NCBI GenBank assembly: GCA_015832175.1
Contig: WJXW01000003.1
Span: 1,488,001-1,552,000 of the forward strand
Origin: Paraphaeosphaeria minitans
Taxonomy: Eukaryota > Ascomycota > Dothideomycetes > Pleosporales > Didymosphaeriaceae
Reading direction: 5' to 3'
Length of the DNA: 64,000 bases
The translations under genes and the position numbers were made by a program. The notes below the pieces were generated by a model that saw nothing but the letters and a program-made list of their open reading frames with translations, had not been told where the DNA came from and did no database searches. This document shows, in pieces, positions 23,881 to 35,632 of this stretch; position 1 is the first letter of the stretch, and every line of letters begins with the position of its first letter.

Positions 23881-26015
23881 ATTAGATACTAGCTATTTCT
23901 AATATAATCTACTAGTAGCTACCTTATTAGCTAGTTACTTTATTACTCTGGCTACTACTACTTTACTAGCCTTATACTAGTTTTCTAGCCTAATACTACG
24001 TTACTAGCCTAATACTTCCTTAGCTTAGCTAATTTTACTATACCATATTATTATAAACTAGGATTATATTCCTAGTAACCTAATAACTTCTTATAGGCTT
24101 CCTCCTTATTTAGGAAGCTTTTATAGCTAAATAGCTTAGCTAGGGTACAATCCTTAAGTAATTTAACTACTAAGTCTATTGCCTTTATAGGCTTAAATTT
24201 CTGTAGTGGAAAGTTCACCTACCTATATAATATTAGTAATACCTAATACTGCACCTAATACTATACTTACACTTCTTCTAATAGCATGTCTATACTATAT
24301 AGTCTAGGAAGGCGTCTTATATTAATGCTCTATCTATCGCATAGTCCACTAGTTTAAGTATTATATAGTAATACAATTATAGCCCGCTTATATTTAGTAA
24401 ATATAGCCTAGAGTAGTGGTAGTAGTAAGTTAGGTAAGTTGGACTAGCTAAAATAAGTGTTACTATTCTATATAGTAAGTTATATACCTAGCTTCTATTA
24501 TTAGTAAGTAAAGATGTAATAAAGTATTTAAAAATATATACTTATATCTTTAACGCTCTCCTCTATATAAAAGCTAACTAAAATAGTGTAATATAGTTAC
24601 TAAACCCAGGATTAAAGTAATCTAAGATTATCTATAAGGTATTAGTCTAGTATTAGCCATAGTAATAATGCGTTCTTTACTTTATAGTCTCCCTACGTAA
24701 TCCTATATATAAGTGCACTAATTCTAAGCTTTAGTATCTTTTATTTAGTATATACAGACTAGAATAACTACTGCTAAATACTAGATATATCCTTTTATAT
24801 TCTTAATTAGTTTTACGTAGGTTAAGCTTAAACTTAACATAATGCCTCCTAAAAGGTTTTTACATCTTCCTAATCTTCTTTATTACTACTAGAAATAGGT
24901 ACTATCGCTAAGGATAACTAAGGCTAGGTAGTAGACATTTTAATAGGTAGGAAGCTAGGGATAAAGTAGAAAACTTCTTAGTAAACAAGTTCTTTCTCTA
25001 GTATCTTAGAAGGAATATAAGCCCTATTCTTAATTACTAGTTACTGCTAAGGCTTTCCTTCCTTAAACCTACGTTAGTATTAGGAACTAATACTTACTAA
25101 TACTTTAGGGCATATACTTACTAAAATGTAGTAATAATATTATTTAATTAGATATAGGATTACTTTATTAGAGTCTCCTTATAATCTTCGTGAGCAGTAT
25201 TAATTAAATGCTAATAGGCTAGTTTAAACTTTATACTCTAGAATGTTAATCTTATCTTATTATCCGCGTTTTTAATATTAGCTTATTTACGCTAGTCTAG
25301 ACCTATTTTATTATAAAGAGCCATATTCTTCTTTATATTTAGATTAGTTAAATATTTATAATCTTGTTTATGCCTCTTATAAGGCCTTTCGCTATCGTCT
25401 ATTCTTATAGGTATTAGGATACTATTAGGTAGGATATATTAGGTAGGATATTATAGAAAGTGTGTATAGAGGTAAGTAGAAGTAGTTACTTAAAGCGTTA
25501 TTTTATTTTTAGTTATACGCTTTAGTTATAGCCTAGTGTACGCCTTTAGCTTACTATTAGCGTAATCTTTACTTAAGCTTAGCGCGGTCTATTATTACTA
25601 TTTAAAACTAATGCTATTTATTATACAACGCTCTATTTCTAACTATATAAGGCTAGTATTATACGCTGTAACTATGGCTTTTTAGGAAAGCTAATACCCG
25701 CCTAATACTTTATACTATAGTAGTAGTAGCTTTATTTTAATATAAGCTGTTTAGATAGTTAAGCTTCGCTTATAAGAATTACCTATAGGCGCTAGTTTTT
25801 ACTTATAATCTCTTACTATTACTCTTACCTTATAGGCACTATATATATAAAGCCACTACTACTACTTTTCTAACACTTTCTAATCCTTAAACTGCCTATC
25901 TAACGTCTAGTCTAGATATGCCTATATTTGCCCTATCTTAGCTAATACTAATAGTAATAGGCTTCCTACTAGCTATAATAATAATAATATCTTAAACTAC
26001 CTTCTACTATAACAC
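23881..26015. repeat. unclassified RIP-degraded DNA
   Basis: AT-rich, stop-dense sequence following the helicase remnant. I could not recognise a protein on either strand. It may be the 3' part of the Helitron or a separate element. Confidence 0.4.
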
Positions 26016-26029
26016 TTATACTACTAGTA

Positions 26030-26370
<341 letters not shown>

Positions 26371-28895
26371 GCTACTATAGGATCTACTTATAAAACTTCT
26401 ACTAGTAAGGCTTCTACTAGTAAGGCTCCTACTTATAAGAAGGGTTCTAGTAGAGTTCTATATAGCTAGAAGCGTATCTACCACACCTTTATAAAGAAGG
26501 CCCCTACTAGCAGCATTATTACTAGAAAGTAAAGTGTAGGTAAAAATAGTAAAATTAGAAAGCTATATTAATATAAGCCTAGTAGTAAGTGCATATATAT
26601 AGTATTAGATAGGTATTAGGCTAATAGGATATAGTAAGGGCTCTATAGGAGATTCGTCTTTTCTAGCGTTCTACTAACCTTTTTATTCTAAAACTACCCT
26701 TCTAGCGACTTATTTGCAAGGTCTATTATACCGTATTTATTTAATTCTATTAATTTAGGTCTATAGCTCTTAAAGCCTTATAAGGAGTTTCTAATACTAT
26801 TATAGTAAATTAGTTTAAGTGTAAATATTAGCTATTATATTAGTCCTTCTAAGAGTTTTTCTAATATTTTATTAGGCGTTAATCTTGTATATATTTGTGC
26901 TAAACGCGTTACTATTTAGGCTAAGGATACTATATATGTTTACCTAATAGCTAAAATAATAAATAGTAACTATACCTTCTTTAAGCATAGTCCCTCTACT
27001 AGCTTATTAGCCTAATATAGGCCTAATACTTTCTGTATAAGTTACAGTAAATAGATTACAGTTTTCTTTACTCTAATAGGCTATAAAGTCTAATAAGTTA
27101 TAAAGTTAGTAGTTAGTGCTTTTGTACTCTTTCTTAAATAGATAAATACTATCTACTTAAATACAGTATTCTAATTCTATAAATTGTCTTTTTAATGTTA
27201 AGTGACATAATAACTAAAGATTAAGAGTAATGTTCTATATTAAAGTAACCTTAAAGTGAGTATTTTATTATAAGCCTATCTAATAAACTTTACGTGCATT
27301 AGCATTGTATTTTAATAATTCTTACTTATTATTATTTAGGTCTATTAGGCACACTGTATTTAACTCTAAAACTCTACGCTATACTATAATTTTAATATAT
27401 CTATAATATAGTAGCTTAATATAAAGACTATTAGTCTTAATTATATTAATATAATAGTTACGGAGGGAGCGCTTCTTAGAAGGAACTATTATAATTTATA
27501 ATAATTAATATAAATTAGTGCTAAGTATTACTAAAAGGGTATAAATTACATTAAATAATTACTAAAATTTATAATGTATAACTATTTAGTATAATTAGTA
27601 CCTAATTATACTAGAACGTGCTAGCCAAGGGATTAAATAAAATTACTTACTCTAAGAAAATATAGCTAGAAAGTAGGTCTAAAGGGCCTAAGTAGTAGAA
27701 TAACTACCCTACTACTAAAACACTAGTTACTAGCGCAGTTATATACTACACTAGTATAAATAGTAATATTTTACTTTATTAAGGTTAAAATAGTTACAAC
27801 CTAATATAAAGAGTACCTAAGTGTTTAATAAATTTATTATTTTACTCTAGGCACTTTCTAGAGTAAAGTAGAATATTTAAGAATAAATTAGAATAAAACC
27901 CCCTAAATCGCCTAAAACTTAATAATTTTAGGAATAGTAGAATCTTTTAGGCCTACTTACCTTAGGCTTACTACTAAGTTTAAAAAGAAGAAATAGTTAA
28001 TAACCTACGCCGCCTACTAAACGCTAGTAGGGCTAGTTTATACTAATAGTAGCCTAATAATAGTAGAAAGAGTAAGAACTTACTAAATACTTTACTCTTA
28101 GGGGAAGAGGCTTCTTAAAGGGAATAATATTAGAACCCTAAATACCTAGCTACGCCCTAGTATAGGAAGGACTAGTCTAATACGGGTAAAGATTACCTAA
28201 CCTATAAATATATAATTCTATTACTAATAGAGTAATTTAGTAGTAATTTAGCCATTCTACTACTAATATTATCCTTATTCTATAGCTAGAGTTAAAGCTA
28301 TATTACTTATACCTAACTTCTAATACTACCTATGTTACTATCTTATCCTAGTATAGAGGCCTATTAAATATCCTCTTTAATTAGGTAGTAATACTAGGTA
28401 GAAAGTATTCCTTATCTATATTATAAGTATACCGCGCCTCTATTAAGTACTACTAGATTTTTTATTGTAGGAGGTTAAAGTAGAGCTAATATTTATATAG
28501 GAAATTAGTTTTATAGTAATTACTATTAATACTAATTATCTCTCTAGATACCAAGGAGTTAGTGTTATACTATATAAAGTAATTATCCTATATAATTAAA
28601 ACCTCTTTTTAGGTAATAGTAGACGCGAAGCTCTATATTATTTACTATATAGATAGAAGGCCCTACTTAGTAAGTCGTGTAATATACTACAAAAGTTTTA
28701 CTTCTTATTAGTTACTAAAATTTTATTATTTCATATAGTTGTCTTTACGCAACTATGTAATATATTAGTGTCTACAACTTACTGTAGATTAATTAACACT
28801 ATATTTTATAGCAATATTTTAATTTAATATAAAAAAGATTCTCTTAGTTCTTGCAAAAGGAATGCTGTAATCGCCTTATTAATTAGGTCTATATT
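26371..28895. repeat. unclassified RIP-degraded DNA up to the isochore edge
   Basis: AT-rich with stops in every frame and no protein recognised. Immediately after the microsatellite, plus-strand reading gives a Ser/Thr/Lys-rich tract (26,390-26,560), which may belong to the same former ORF as the poly-Thr repeat. Composition switches sharply to normal G+C at about 28,895. Confidence 0.45.
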
Positions 28896-29492
28896 AGTGG
28901 ATCTGCGACGCGTTGAAATCGGTGTGGTGTATTATGGCGCGTGCGCGAGGTGATGGCGTGCACGAGCCGCCAAGCCACGGTAAGTATTTTAATTTAGTAA
29001 CTTGGCTCTTCGAGCATCTGGCCCATTACATAGGGTTCCCGCTTAACCCTAGGGTTCTCCCTTATCTCCCTTTGTCTCTCTTATACCTCTAGGGCGTAGC
29101 ACTAGCATACTATTAGGCCTAGCTTATTACATTTTGTTGCTCATTCATCATGAGCAATAACCTAGCCTTACATAATTCATTCCTCAAGTGGGCATGTTTT
29201 GGTGGTATGAGCGTGGGGCCCCATGACTTATGGCCTGATACTGTATATTGGTATTTTGCCTTGCAATCTTATCTGTCTGAAGCGGCATCTTCGCTGTTGA
29301 AACGGTGCCACTCTGGCAGATATGTTAGCATGCATGAATCTCGCCCTCCTATCCTACGTTGCTACAAACCATCGGGATATCGCCAAACAGATACGACTCC
29401 ACCTGCACATGCTCAGCAGAACGCAAACGCTCCTTATCCAGGTCGCTAGTCATGCTCAGCACATTACAGGCCTTGTTCATCTCCTCTTCCTC
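28896..29492. other. transition region without a supported gene
   Basis: Normal G+C resumes here. A 99-codon plus-strand frame at 29,150-29,449 has no recognisable features and overlaps two others in different frames. I see no convincing gene. Confidence 0.4.
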
Positions 29493-31170
29493 TCACATAC
29501 GATGCAATTCCCCATCCGCCCAGAATGTAAGCTTAGTCATCTCCCCCTTTGGACCTCCCAAGTCGACATGACGCACCGCAGTATAACGCTGTAGCACTCC
29601 ATCCGTCATCTGAGCAATCCGCTCGTTAGTCATGCCTAGGACCTCGTCAACGTCGCCCGTGGAAGACACCAAGCGGGCATGGATGACGGCGAACTCGCGC
29701 TGCAGGACAGCCGTGTCCTTCAAATTTAAATGTTGAGGGACTCGGCGGCTGCGCTTGCGTGTCTAACTCGCAATTCGCTTGGGCGAGGGAGGGCTTCGCG
29801 GGTATAGTCGGGGTTGTTAGGGCTAGGGTGTTGGGATTAACGGTGGAAAATAGGGGCGCTGTGCGAGGGGCGGTATCTCGACGTGGTGAGGGAAGTTGGA
29901 TGGCAAAGCGCCTCCGCAACTTCGATAGGACGTGAGATTCCACGGGAGTAGGAGCCCCGTTGTTGCGCAGAGGCAAGTCCCAGGTTACGTTGCGGCGGTG
30001 CGAGGGTGCGAAGGCGTCGGCACCTAAGGGCTTTGCCTGGACGACAGAACCCTCTTTGTCCTGCAGCTTTGTGTTAGTAGCCACAAGATTGGCATTCGTA
30101 GCGCGCAGACGCGCGATGTCCGCTGCCTGTGCTTGCGCCAGACCGCAGAGGGTTTGTAGATGATGCAGCTCAACCTCCTTGCCATCTTGAAGCAAGCGAC
30201 CACTTTTGCTGAGCTCCTTCGTATACGACAGCGCCTGCGCAAACTTCTCATCCCGCGTAGCCGCACCGCCGGACCTACCTTGCTCGTTCATTGCTTCTCG
30301 AACAATCCGCTGCTGGAACTCATCTTCGGAAGCCTGCATCTTAGTCATCCAGGCGAGGTCCCTCGCGTACTTTGCCACAACGCTCCGCTCGTGCTTCAGT
30401 TCGCTGCGAAGCCTATCCATGTGCGCGTAGAGCTCGTTCACCTTGTGCTCGTGCGCATAATCCAAAGCTTGCATCTCACAACCGTGGTCGAGGTCCCACG
30501 TGTGCTTGAGTTCGCTGTGCAGACTCTCCATATGTGTGTGGATCTCACCCACCTTGTGCTCGTGCGAAGTAACCAGGGCTTGCATGTCGCGGTCGTGATC
30601 GAAGGCCTGCTGCGTGAGGCGCTGCACGTCACTCTCGAGCTGCTCAATCAGCGCGTCCTTAACGATGCCGTCGAGCGGCACCATCTGATCCGAGGTCTGT
30701 GATTGAGTATTAAAATTGCGCAAACCATTGACGTTCTTGACAAGCTCGTCAATCCGCGTCTTGCCATCCCTCAACTGCGTCTCGAGCTCTGCAATCATAT
30801 GCTTGTAGTCGGTCATTTGGGAAGAGAGATAATCGATCTCAAGTTGTTGTTTATCAATCTGACTCTCCCGTGTGAGAGACAAGTACTTCACCTTGTCCAG
30901 GTCGGCGCAACGATTCTGAAGGTCTTCGCCGAGGCTTTGCACAATAGACTTGTGGAAGGCAAGGAGTTCATGTAGGTCCTCGCCGGATTGCTGGGTGGAT
31001 TGGGAGCTCTGTGAGGAGCGCACCTGATTAACTGACGTCGGGATAGGCGCTGCGCAAAGTGAAACAGCTGGGGATGACTGCGCGTCAGTCGCCGGAACTG
31101 ATGAGCTCGAAGAGGAGCAAGAGCTGCCGTTGCGGAGCCGCTTCCACAACATGGGCAGTGGATGTGACAA
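29493..31170 (-). CDS. coiled-coil protein of unknown function, probable frameshift near the 3' end
   Basis: An open frame on the minus strand starts with ATG at 31,170 and encodes 507 residues to 29,647. Residues from about 65 to 390 are mostly heptad-like, charged and Leu-rich, including two related segments (around 200-255) with HEHKVxE[IL]..HM, typical of an extended coiled coil. The N-terminus is Ser/Pro-rich and there is no signal peptide or catalytic motif. The last 26 residues (after PSPSTFKFE) look non-coding, while the adjacent frame continues with a well-behaved 76-residue tail (29,723-29,493). A single extra T in ttaaattt at about 29,720-29,730 would explain this, so either the gene carries a 1-bp frameshift or there is an unseen intron or a sequence error. 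It is the first gene after the TE block. Function unknown. Confidence 0.55.
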
Positions 31171-31452
31171 CTGGTTTGGATTTGGAGAGAAGCTGAACTT
31201 GGTGATTATGTATGGCCAAAACCTCCACGTTGTGAGCAGACATTACATTGTGAACGAAGCCGGGTCGTCCGTCGTAGTGTGTGATCACAAGGTTTGATTA
31301 CAATGCTGGGAGGTCATGAAACCACTAAGGCTGCAGAGATTGTTCCTGCAATGGGTTTCTGTTGGTCATAATACCATGTACATTTGCTGTTTGGGTTGCT
31401 GGACTGAGATTTGACGTCTACGTTTCTCGTGCAGGCGCCACCCGTTAGCCTC

Positions 31453-32019
31453 CTATATGGATTCCTTGACCAGCTCGGTAACCTTCTGCTCGATAGCCTT
31501 GTCGTCCAGCCCTAACGAAAAGTCAGTCATGGTGCATTTTTGGGCCTCGTCCATCGCAGATACCTTACCCTTCAATGACACAGACTTCTCCTTTCCAAAT
31601 TCTGCGCCACACGTCAGCCCTCGATTCGCAATTCCCACCCACGTGTTTCCCATTCGTAGCAATTCCGCGTCGGAATGAAGCCCGGGGCTTTCTGTTTTCC
31701 ACCGCAATCTCCTCACAGGGCTACGCACCGTATCGCGCATAGAGCTTGGGCTCGGTGCCGCTCGCTTCCCGGATGAGGATGGGCGTGTACGGGTTGTGCT
31801 TCTTCATGGTGGGGTATGACTTTGTGAGAAAAGTCCTATCTCAAGTCAGTCACTACCCGAACTGCCCACAATGCAGTCTCGCAGTGTCCATCGCTCGCGC
31901 AGGGCAAAGTGTCTCTCCTAGGCAGGCACATACCTCGTCGCGGCGCTATGCTCGCTTGTCTGGCAGAAGAGGAAGCGCAGCTCCTTCAGCTGCTTCGCAA
32001 ATCCGTACTTGGACGCCAT
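31453..32019 (-). CDS. NADH:ubiquinone oxidoreductase subunit NDUFA2/B8 (complex I)
   Basis: A four-exon gene read on the minus strand: 32,019-31,934, 31,835-31,729, 31,601-31,569 and 31,511-31,453, with GT..AG introns, giving 94 residues. The product begins MASKYGFAKQLKELRFLFCQ and continues with SEHSAATR, PTMKKHNPYTPILIREASG and FGKEKSVSL, ending in KVTELVKESI. These are hallmarks of the small thioredoxin-fold accessory subunit NDUFA2 (10.5-kDa subunit in Neurospora), part of the mitochondrial complex I matrix arm. Length and ends match the family. The gene is divergent from the pyruvate carrier gene with 270 bp between start codons. Open frames within it are fragments caused by introns. 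Confidence 0.9.
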
Positions 32020-32289
32020 GGTGTTGTGTCGTGGCGCAATGGGCGGGTGTCGTTGTTTCTAGCGACGTGATGTCCAAGGCACCCTCAAGCTCCGTCTACG
32101 CCAGCCGCCCAATCAGCTTACCCGCCGACGTAGTCCCGATTCCCGCGCAGCGCAAACTCGCCGGCGCCCGACTCCGGCTTCCGGCGTCCGGCTTCCTTCT
32201 CTGCAACGACAGTCACCGTCGCCAGACATCGCTAATTGCACCCTCTGCCTGCGTAACGTACCGCGCACCCCCAGACAGAGAAAAGCATC
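32020..32289. promoter_or_regulatory. shared divergent promoter of NDUFA2 and MPC2
   Basis: The 270 bp between two head-to-head start codons must hold both promoters. Both products are mitochondrial inner-membrane respiratory proteins, so joint control is plausible but inferred. No specific element was identified. Confidence 0.5.
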
Positions 32290-32942
32290 ATGTCGTTCCG
32301 CCCGGGGTCCCGCATCTTCAGCACCTTGCGACCCTTCTTCCGCCAGCAGCGCAAACAGTCCACCGCTGCGCCCGAGCAGTCCGGCTTCGCGAAGCTATGG
32401 CACAGTCCCGTTGGGCCTAAGACGGTGCATTTCTGGTGCGTTGGACAGTTCCCTGAATTATGCGAAATAGGCATGCAATGAACGATACCGCGGCACGCGA
32501 CATATGCATCGTTATCGCTCTCTTCGTGAACTCAGGCCCCAACACAAACCATCACAATACACAGCCCGAAAAATTAACGAACACTAGCTAACGAGTACCC
32601 AGGGCGCCCATCATGAAATGGGGCCTCGTCATCGCCGGCGCCTCGGACCTCACCCGCCCCGCCTCTCAGCTGTCCCTCAACACAAACGCCGCCCTTATGA
32701 CCACCGGCCTCATCTGGACCCGCTGGTGCTTCGTCATCCGCCCCCAGAACATCTTCCTCGCGACCGTCAACTTCTTCCTGTTCCTCACGGGTGCCACGCA
32801 GACGACCAGGATACTGATGTACCAGCGCAGCTTGAAGGGCGCCGAGGGTCAGGCTAGCGCCGAAGGCAAAGAGATGAAGGAGGAGATTGAGGATGTGGCG
32901 AAGCATGTGCAGGCGAAGGTGGAGAAGGTTGTTAAGTCGTAG
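32290..32942 (+). CDS. mitochondrial pyruvate carrier subunit, MPC2 type
   Basis: Two exons, 32,290-32,435 and 32,603-32,942, joined across a 167-bp GT..AG intron that splits the Trp codon of the HFW-AP junction; 161 residues. The N-terminus is basic with Ser and no acids over the first 20 residues, fitting a mitochondrial presequence. The conserved MPC core follows: FAKLWHSPVGPKTVHFWAP, MKWGLVIAGASDLTRP, a GLIWTRWCFVI segment and PQNIFLATVNFFLFLTG, giving about three membrane-spanning or amphipathic segments. The C-terminal 40 residues are a charged amphipathic tail. The protein forms a heterodimer with MPC1 that imports pyruvate into the matrix. Fungi have closely related paralogues (yeast Mpc2/Mpc3), which cannot be told apart here. 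Confidence 0.92.
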
Positions 32943-33487
32943 AGACAATACTGTGGGATTCAATGCCTCTTTATGAGTCTGGCTGGCTGGCTGACTGAGG
33001 ACCAAGACACGGGGAGAAAGACGGTATGTGAAGAAACAATGAGTCGGATATTGGTGCAAATAGGGCGACGTGTTCTTGGATTTTGACCGTGGGAAGTGTA
33101 CAATACAGCTTCATGTTGCAGCAAGAGAATGGAAGGATTGTAAGGATTGTAATACTGTGAACGGTAACGTGCAGTGAGCCAACCCAAGCTCGCTCAGACC
33201 TAACACAGTGCAAATCCAGGAATTTCTTCCATGCCGGAACCAATATGCAGCGGCTCAATATCAGCAATTTGCAGCATGTAAAAGTGCCACCGATTTCAAC
33301 ATGCATCCCATCCATCCCCGAAATGATGACGTATCCATCCCCGTTGACCTTTGTTCATTTTCTGCCAACCCTACTCCTCACGGCGGCGCGTTCTGGGCCC
33401 ATTCCCACCCCATCCCAAAAAAACATGTTCCGGCCCGCCGAACCCTTTTCACGTCAGCTCTGCCTCACTCAATCATAGTACGGAGGA
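32943..33487. other. convergent intergenic region
   Basis: This is the 3' flank shared by the pyruvate carrier gene and the minus-strand Cys-rich gene. Overlapping short frames on both strands have no recognisable content. Confidence 0.5.
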
Positions 33488-34021
33488 CTAACACCACGGA
33501 CACCAGCAGCTCAAGCAGCACCGCCAGTCACATGCCTCACAGAATCCATTGGGCCCACAGCAGCCCTTGTCCTCCCGGCACCCCTGGCACGCCAAACAGG
33601 ATACGACAGCCGGCTTCCACCACGCCCACGTGTGAATCTCCGCATGCCACGGCGGCAGCGCCGTGTACGGGCCGGCCACAGGCGTGCGCGTGGGAAAGCG
33701 GTACTGCATCGGCAGCTCCTGTTCAGGTTCGTCGGTGACGGCGGCGGAGCCAGAGCCAGAGCCAGAGCCAGCCGGGATCTCGTAAGGTTGGTAACGGTAG
33801 TTGGGGTTGTTGTAAGGGTTCGGGCCTTGATGGCGGTTGCGTGCTTCGCCGCCGGGAAGGGAACAAACGGATTTGATGGCTGCGGAATTCATGCTGGCCA
33901 CGGAGTAGCGTTTAGCGGGGTTGCTTTTGGTGGAGGGAACGGCGTCTGTAGACGTTGTGGTAGCAGGGCTGGCGTTGTTCGAAGGCGTGTCGGCCATCAT
34001 GGGAGGGCTTGGGGTTGACAT
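33488..34021 (-). CDS. hypothetical protein with Cys-rich C-terminal tail
   Basis: A minus-strand frame ending at 33,488. The upstream in-frame ATG is at 34,069 (193 residues), but I prefer 34,021 (177 residues, MSTPSPPMMADTP) because the extra 16 residues look unconserved. The first 100 residues are Ser/Thr/Pro/Asn-rich and probably disordered, with a (GS) repeat near the middle. A short PPWHAEIHTWAWWKP segment leads into a terminal 36-residue block with 13 cysteines, including CLACQGC, CCGPNGFC and a final CWCPWC. No signal peptide is visible. Such a tail could bind metal or be S-acylated, but I do not recognise the family. Confidence 0.5.
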   Translation of the reverse strand: MSTPSPPMMADTPSNNASPATTTSTDAVPSTKSNPAKRYSVASMNSAAIKSVCSLPGGEARNRHQGPNPYNNPNYRYQPYEIPAGSGSGSGSAAVTDEPEQELPMQYRFPTRTPVAGPYTALPPWHAEIHTWAWWKPAVVSCLACQGCREDKGCCGPNGFCEACDWRCCLSCWCPWC

Positions 34022-34757
34022 GCTAGCGATGGGATAGCAGCCGCTGTAACAATGCCGCGACCGAAACAATGGAAGTCGGTGGAGGAAGCAAGCAGAGTTT
34101 GCGGGCGGTACGAGGTGTGCTTATCGAGTATGTGTGATGTTACGGTGCTCTGGTTTCGAGCAAGGTGTTGAGTGGAGCCGTCCCATCGTTGCTTCCCCCG
34201 AATCTCATCGCGCCAACGGGGGAACCCACGACTCCCGGCTTGCGGCTAGATAGACAATGATGCGTTGCTACGCACAGCGAACAAACTCCAGTATCGTCAG
34301 TAACTACCATGCGTCAGATCTCCCATTGCAACGTGTCGGTCCCAACCAGTAAACCTTTTACTGAACCCACCCCATACCGCCCCCAATTGCCCACTCTTCG
34401 GTACCAGCAAATTCAGATCGCCTGCTGGTCGTTTGGCCACTATGGGGAACCGCGCAAAACCTTCAATATCCAGAGACATCCGATCGTCCTTGCTCGTCGT
34501 CTTCTGGCAGCAACAACGTCGGACGTTTGAGAGTGCATTTGCGTCGATATCCTATACATGTCTCGAGTAATGATGTGGTCCTGGTATGAAGTGTTCTCTG
34601 CATGAAAGACCAATCTGGCAGTCCCGCGTTCCTCAACCGGCATCGTTCCAGCGGCAGGCTTCAACACCACCAGTATCGCAACGCCACCATCATAACTCCA
34701 ACTCCGCAACCCGCGACTTTGTCCGATCCTCGTTTTCCCTTCGCCGTTCTGCCTCCC
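34022..34757. other. intergenic region
   Basis: Upstream region of the Cys-rich gene. Overlapping short frames on both strands lack recognisable protein features. Confidence 0.4.
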
Positions 34758-34946
34758 TTAGCAACTACACCCATTGCAACCACTACACGCGCCAACGACC
34801 GCCGCCCAACACCCCACCATGCACGCGCTAACCATGTCCATGGCCCACGGCCCGTTACACGCCGCCCAGCAGCTGCGGTTCGTGTCTTCGTTGGAGGAGA
34901 AGTCGAAGGTGCTGTCGCCACCGGGCATGTAATGCATTTCTGGCAT
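34758..34946 (-). CDS. possible small Cys-rich protein
   Basis: A 62-codon reading on the minus strand starts at the internal ATG at 34,946 (MPEMHYMPGGDSTFDFSS). The longer frame extends to 35,081 but that part looks like leader sequence. The C-terminal half has 8 cysteines in about 35 residues (SCWAAC, SACMVGCWAA, GACSGCNGCSC). It lies on the same strand and next to another gene with a Cys-rich tail. No signal peptide. Only composition and context support it. Confidence 0.35.
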   Translation of the reverse strand: MPEMHYMPGGDSTFDFSSNEDTNRSCWAACNGPWAMDMVSACMVGCWAAVVGACSGCNGCSC

Positions 34947-35632
34947 TGTGCGTTTTTTTTTACCCTTTGACAAAATTGCATCCGTTGGTGATGGTAGGAC
35001 AGCGATTAAAGAGAGAAGTGCGGATGCAGTTTGATGAAGGACATTTACATATGAATGAAGTGTTATTATAGCTACACGCAAGCTCGGAAAAAGGAAAGGA
35101 AAAGGAAAAGGAAAAAAATCATAGAAAAGGGTAGGTAGTGTACGCAGCGCGACACCGCCCGCCCATTAGCAAGCCCGTCCAGGGAATCGGGTGCGTACGA
35201 ACTCCACCGCATAGACGCACACCGCCGACACGCGAGGCGACTGGTTCCTGCGCGGACATTACATTGTCGACGGAGTCAGAGTGGAGGCTTTGGCCTCACA
35301 GCCACGGCGCGATGGTGGGCGCCTTAGAGCCTCAGCCTCGCATCGCACGCCTAACGAAGAAAGGAGCACCCGTACCCTAGAACTTCAAAATCGGAAATCA
35401 AACAGAACAATCCCATAGTTGTCTAATTAACATTCTGCAGTAAATAAATGTATGTATGCTGGGTATCTGGCGGACAAAAACGAGCAAGCACTAACTAGCA
35501 AGCCAAAAAGTACACTGCTGCTGCCGCCAAAAAAAAAAAAGGCATGTTGACAGCGTGAACATTGTGGAACGGGAGGACTCAGGAACGACGATCCCAAGGA
35601 GCAGAGTGCGCAGCATGGTCACCTCCGCTGAA
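34947..35632. other. intergenic region
   Basis: Contains a short (GGAAAA)n tract at about 35,092-35,116 and an A-run at 35,529-35,540. This is the 3' flank of the large gene to the right. No gene seen. Confidence 0.45.

Noticed and set aside
29044..29055. AACCCTAGGGTT, resembling two telomere units head to head
   Set aside because: Only about one unit on each side. A telomere fusion or interstitial telomere would show longer runs.
29150..29594. Three overlapping plus-strand frames at the isochore edge
   Set aside because: They overlap in different frames and lack domain, signal or coding-like features.
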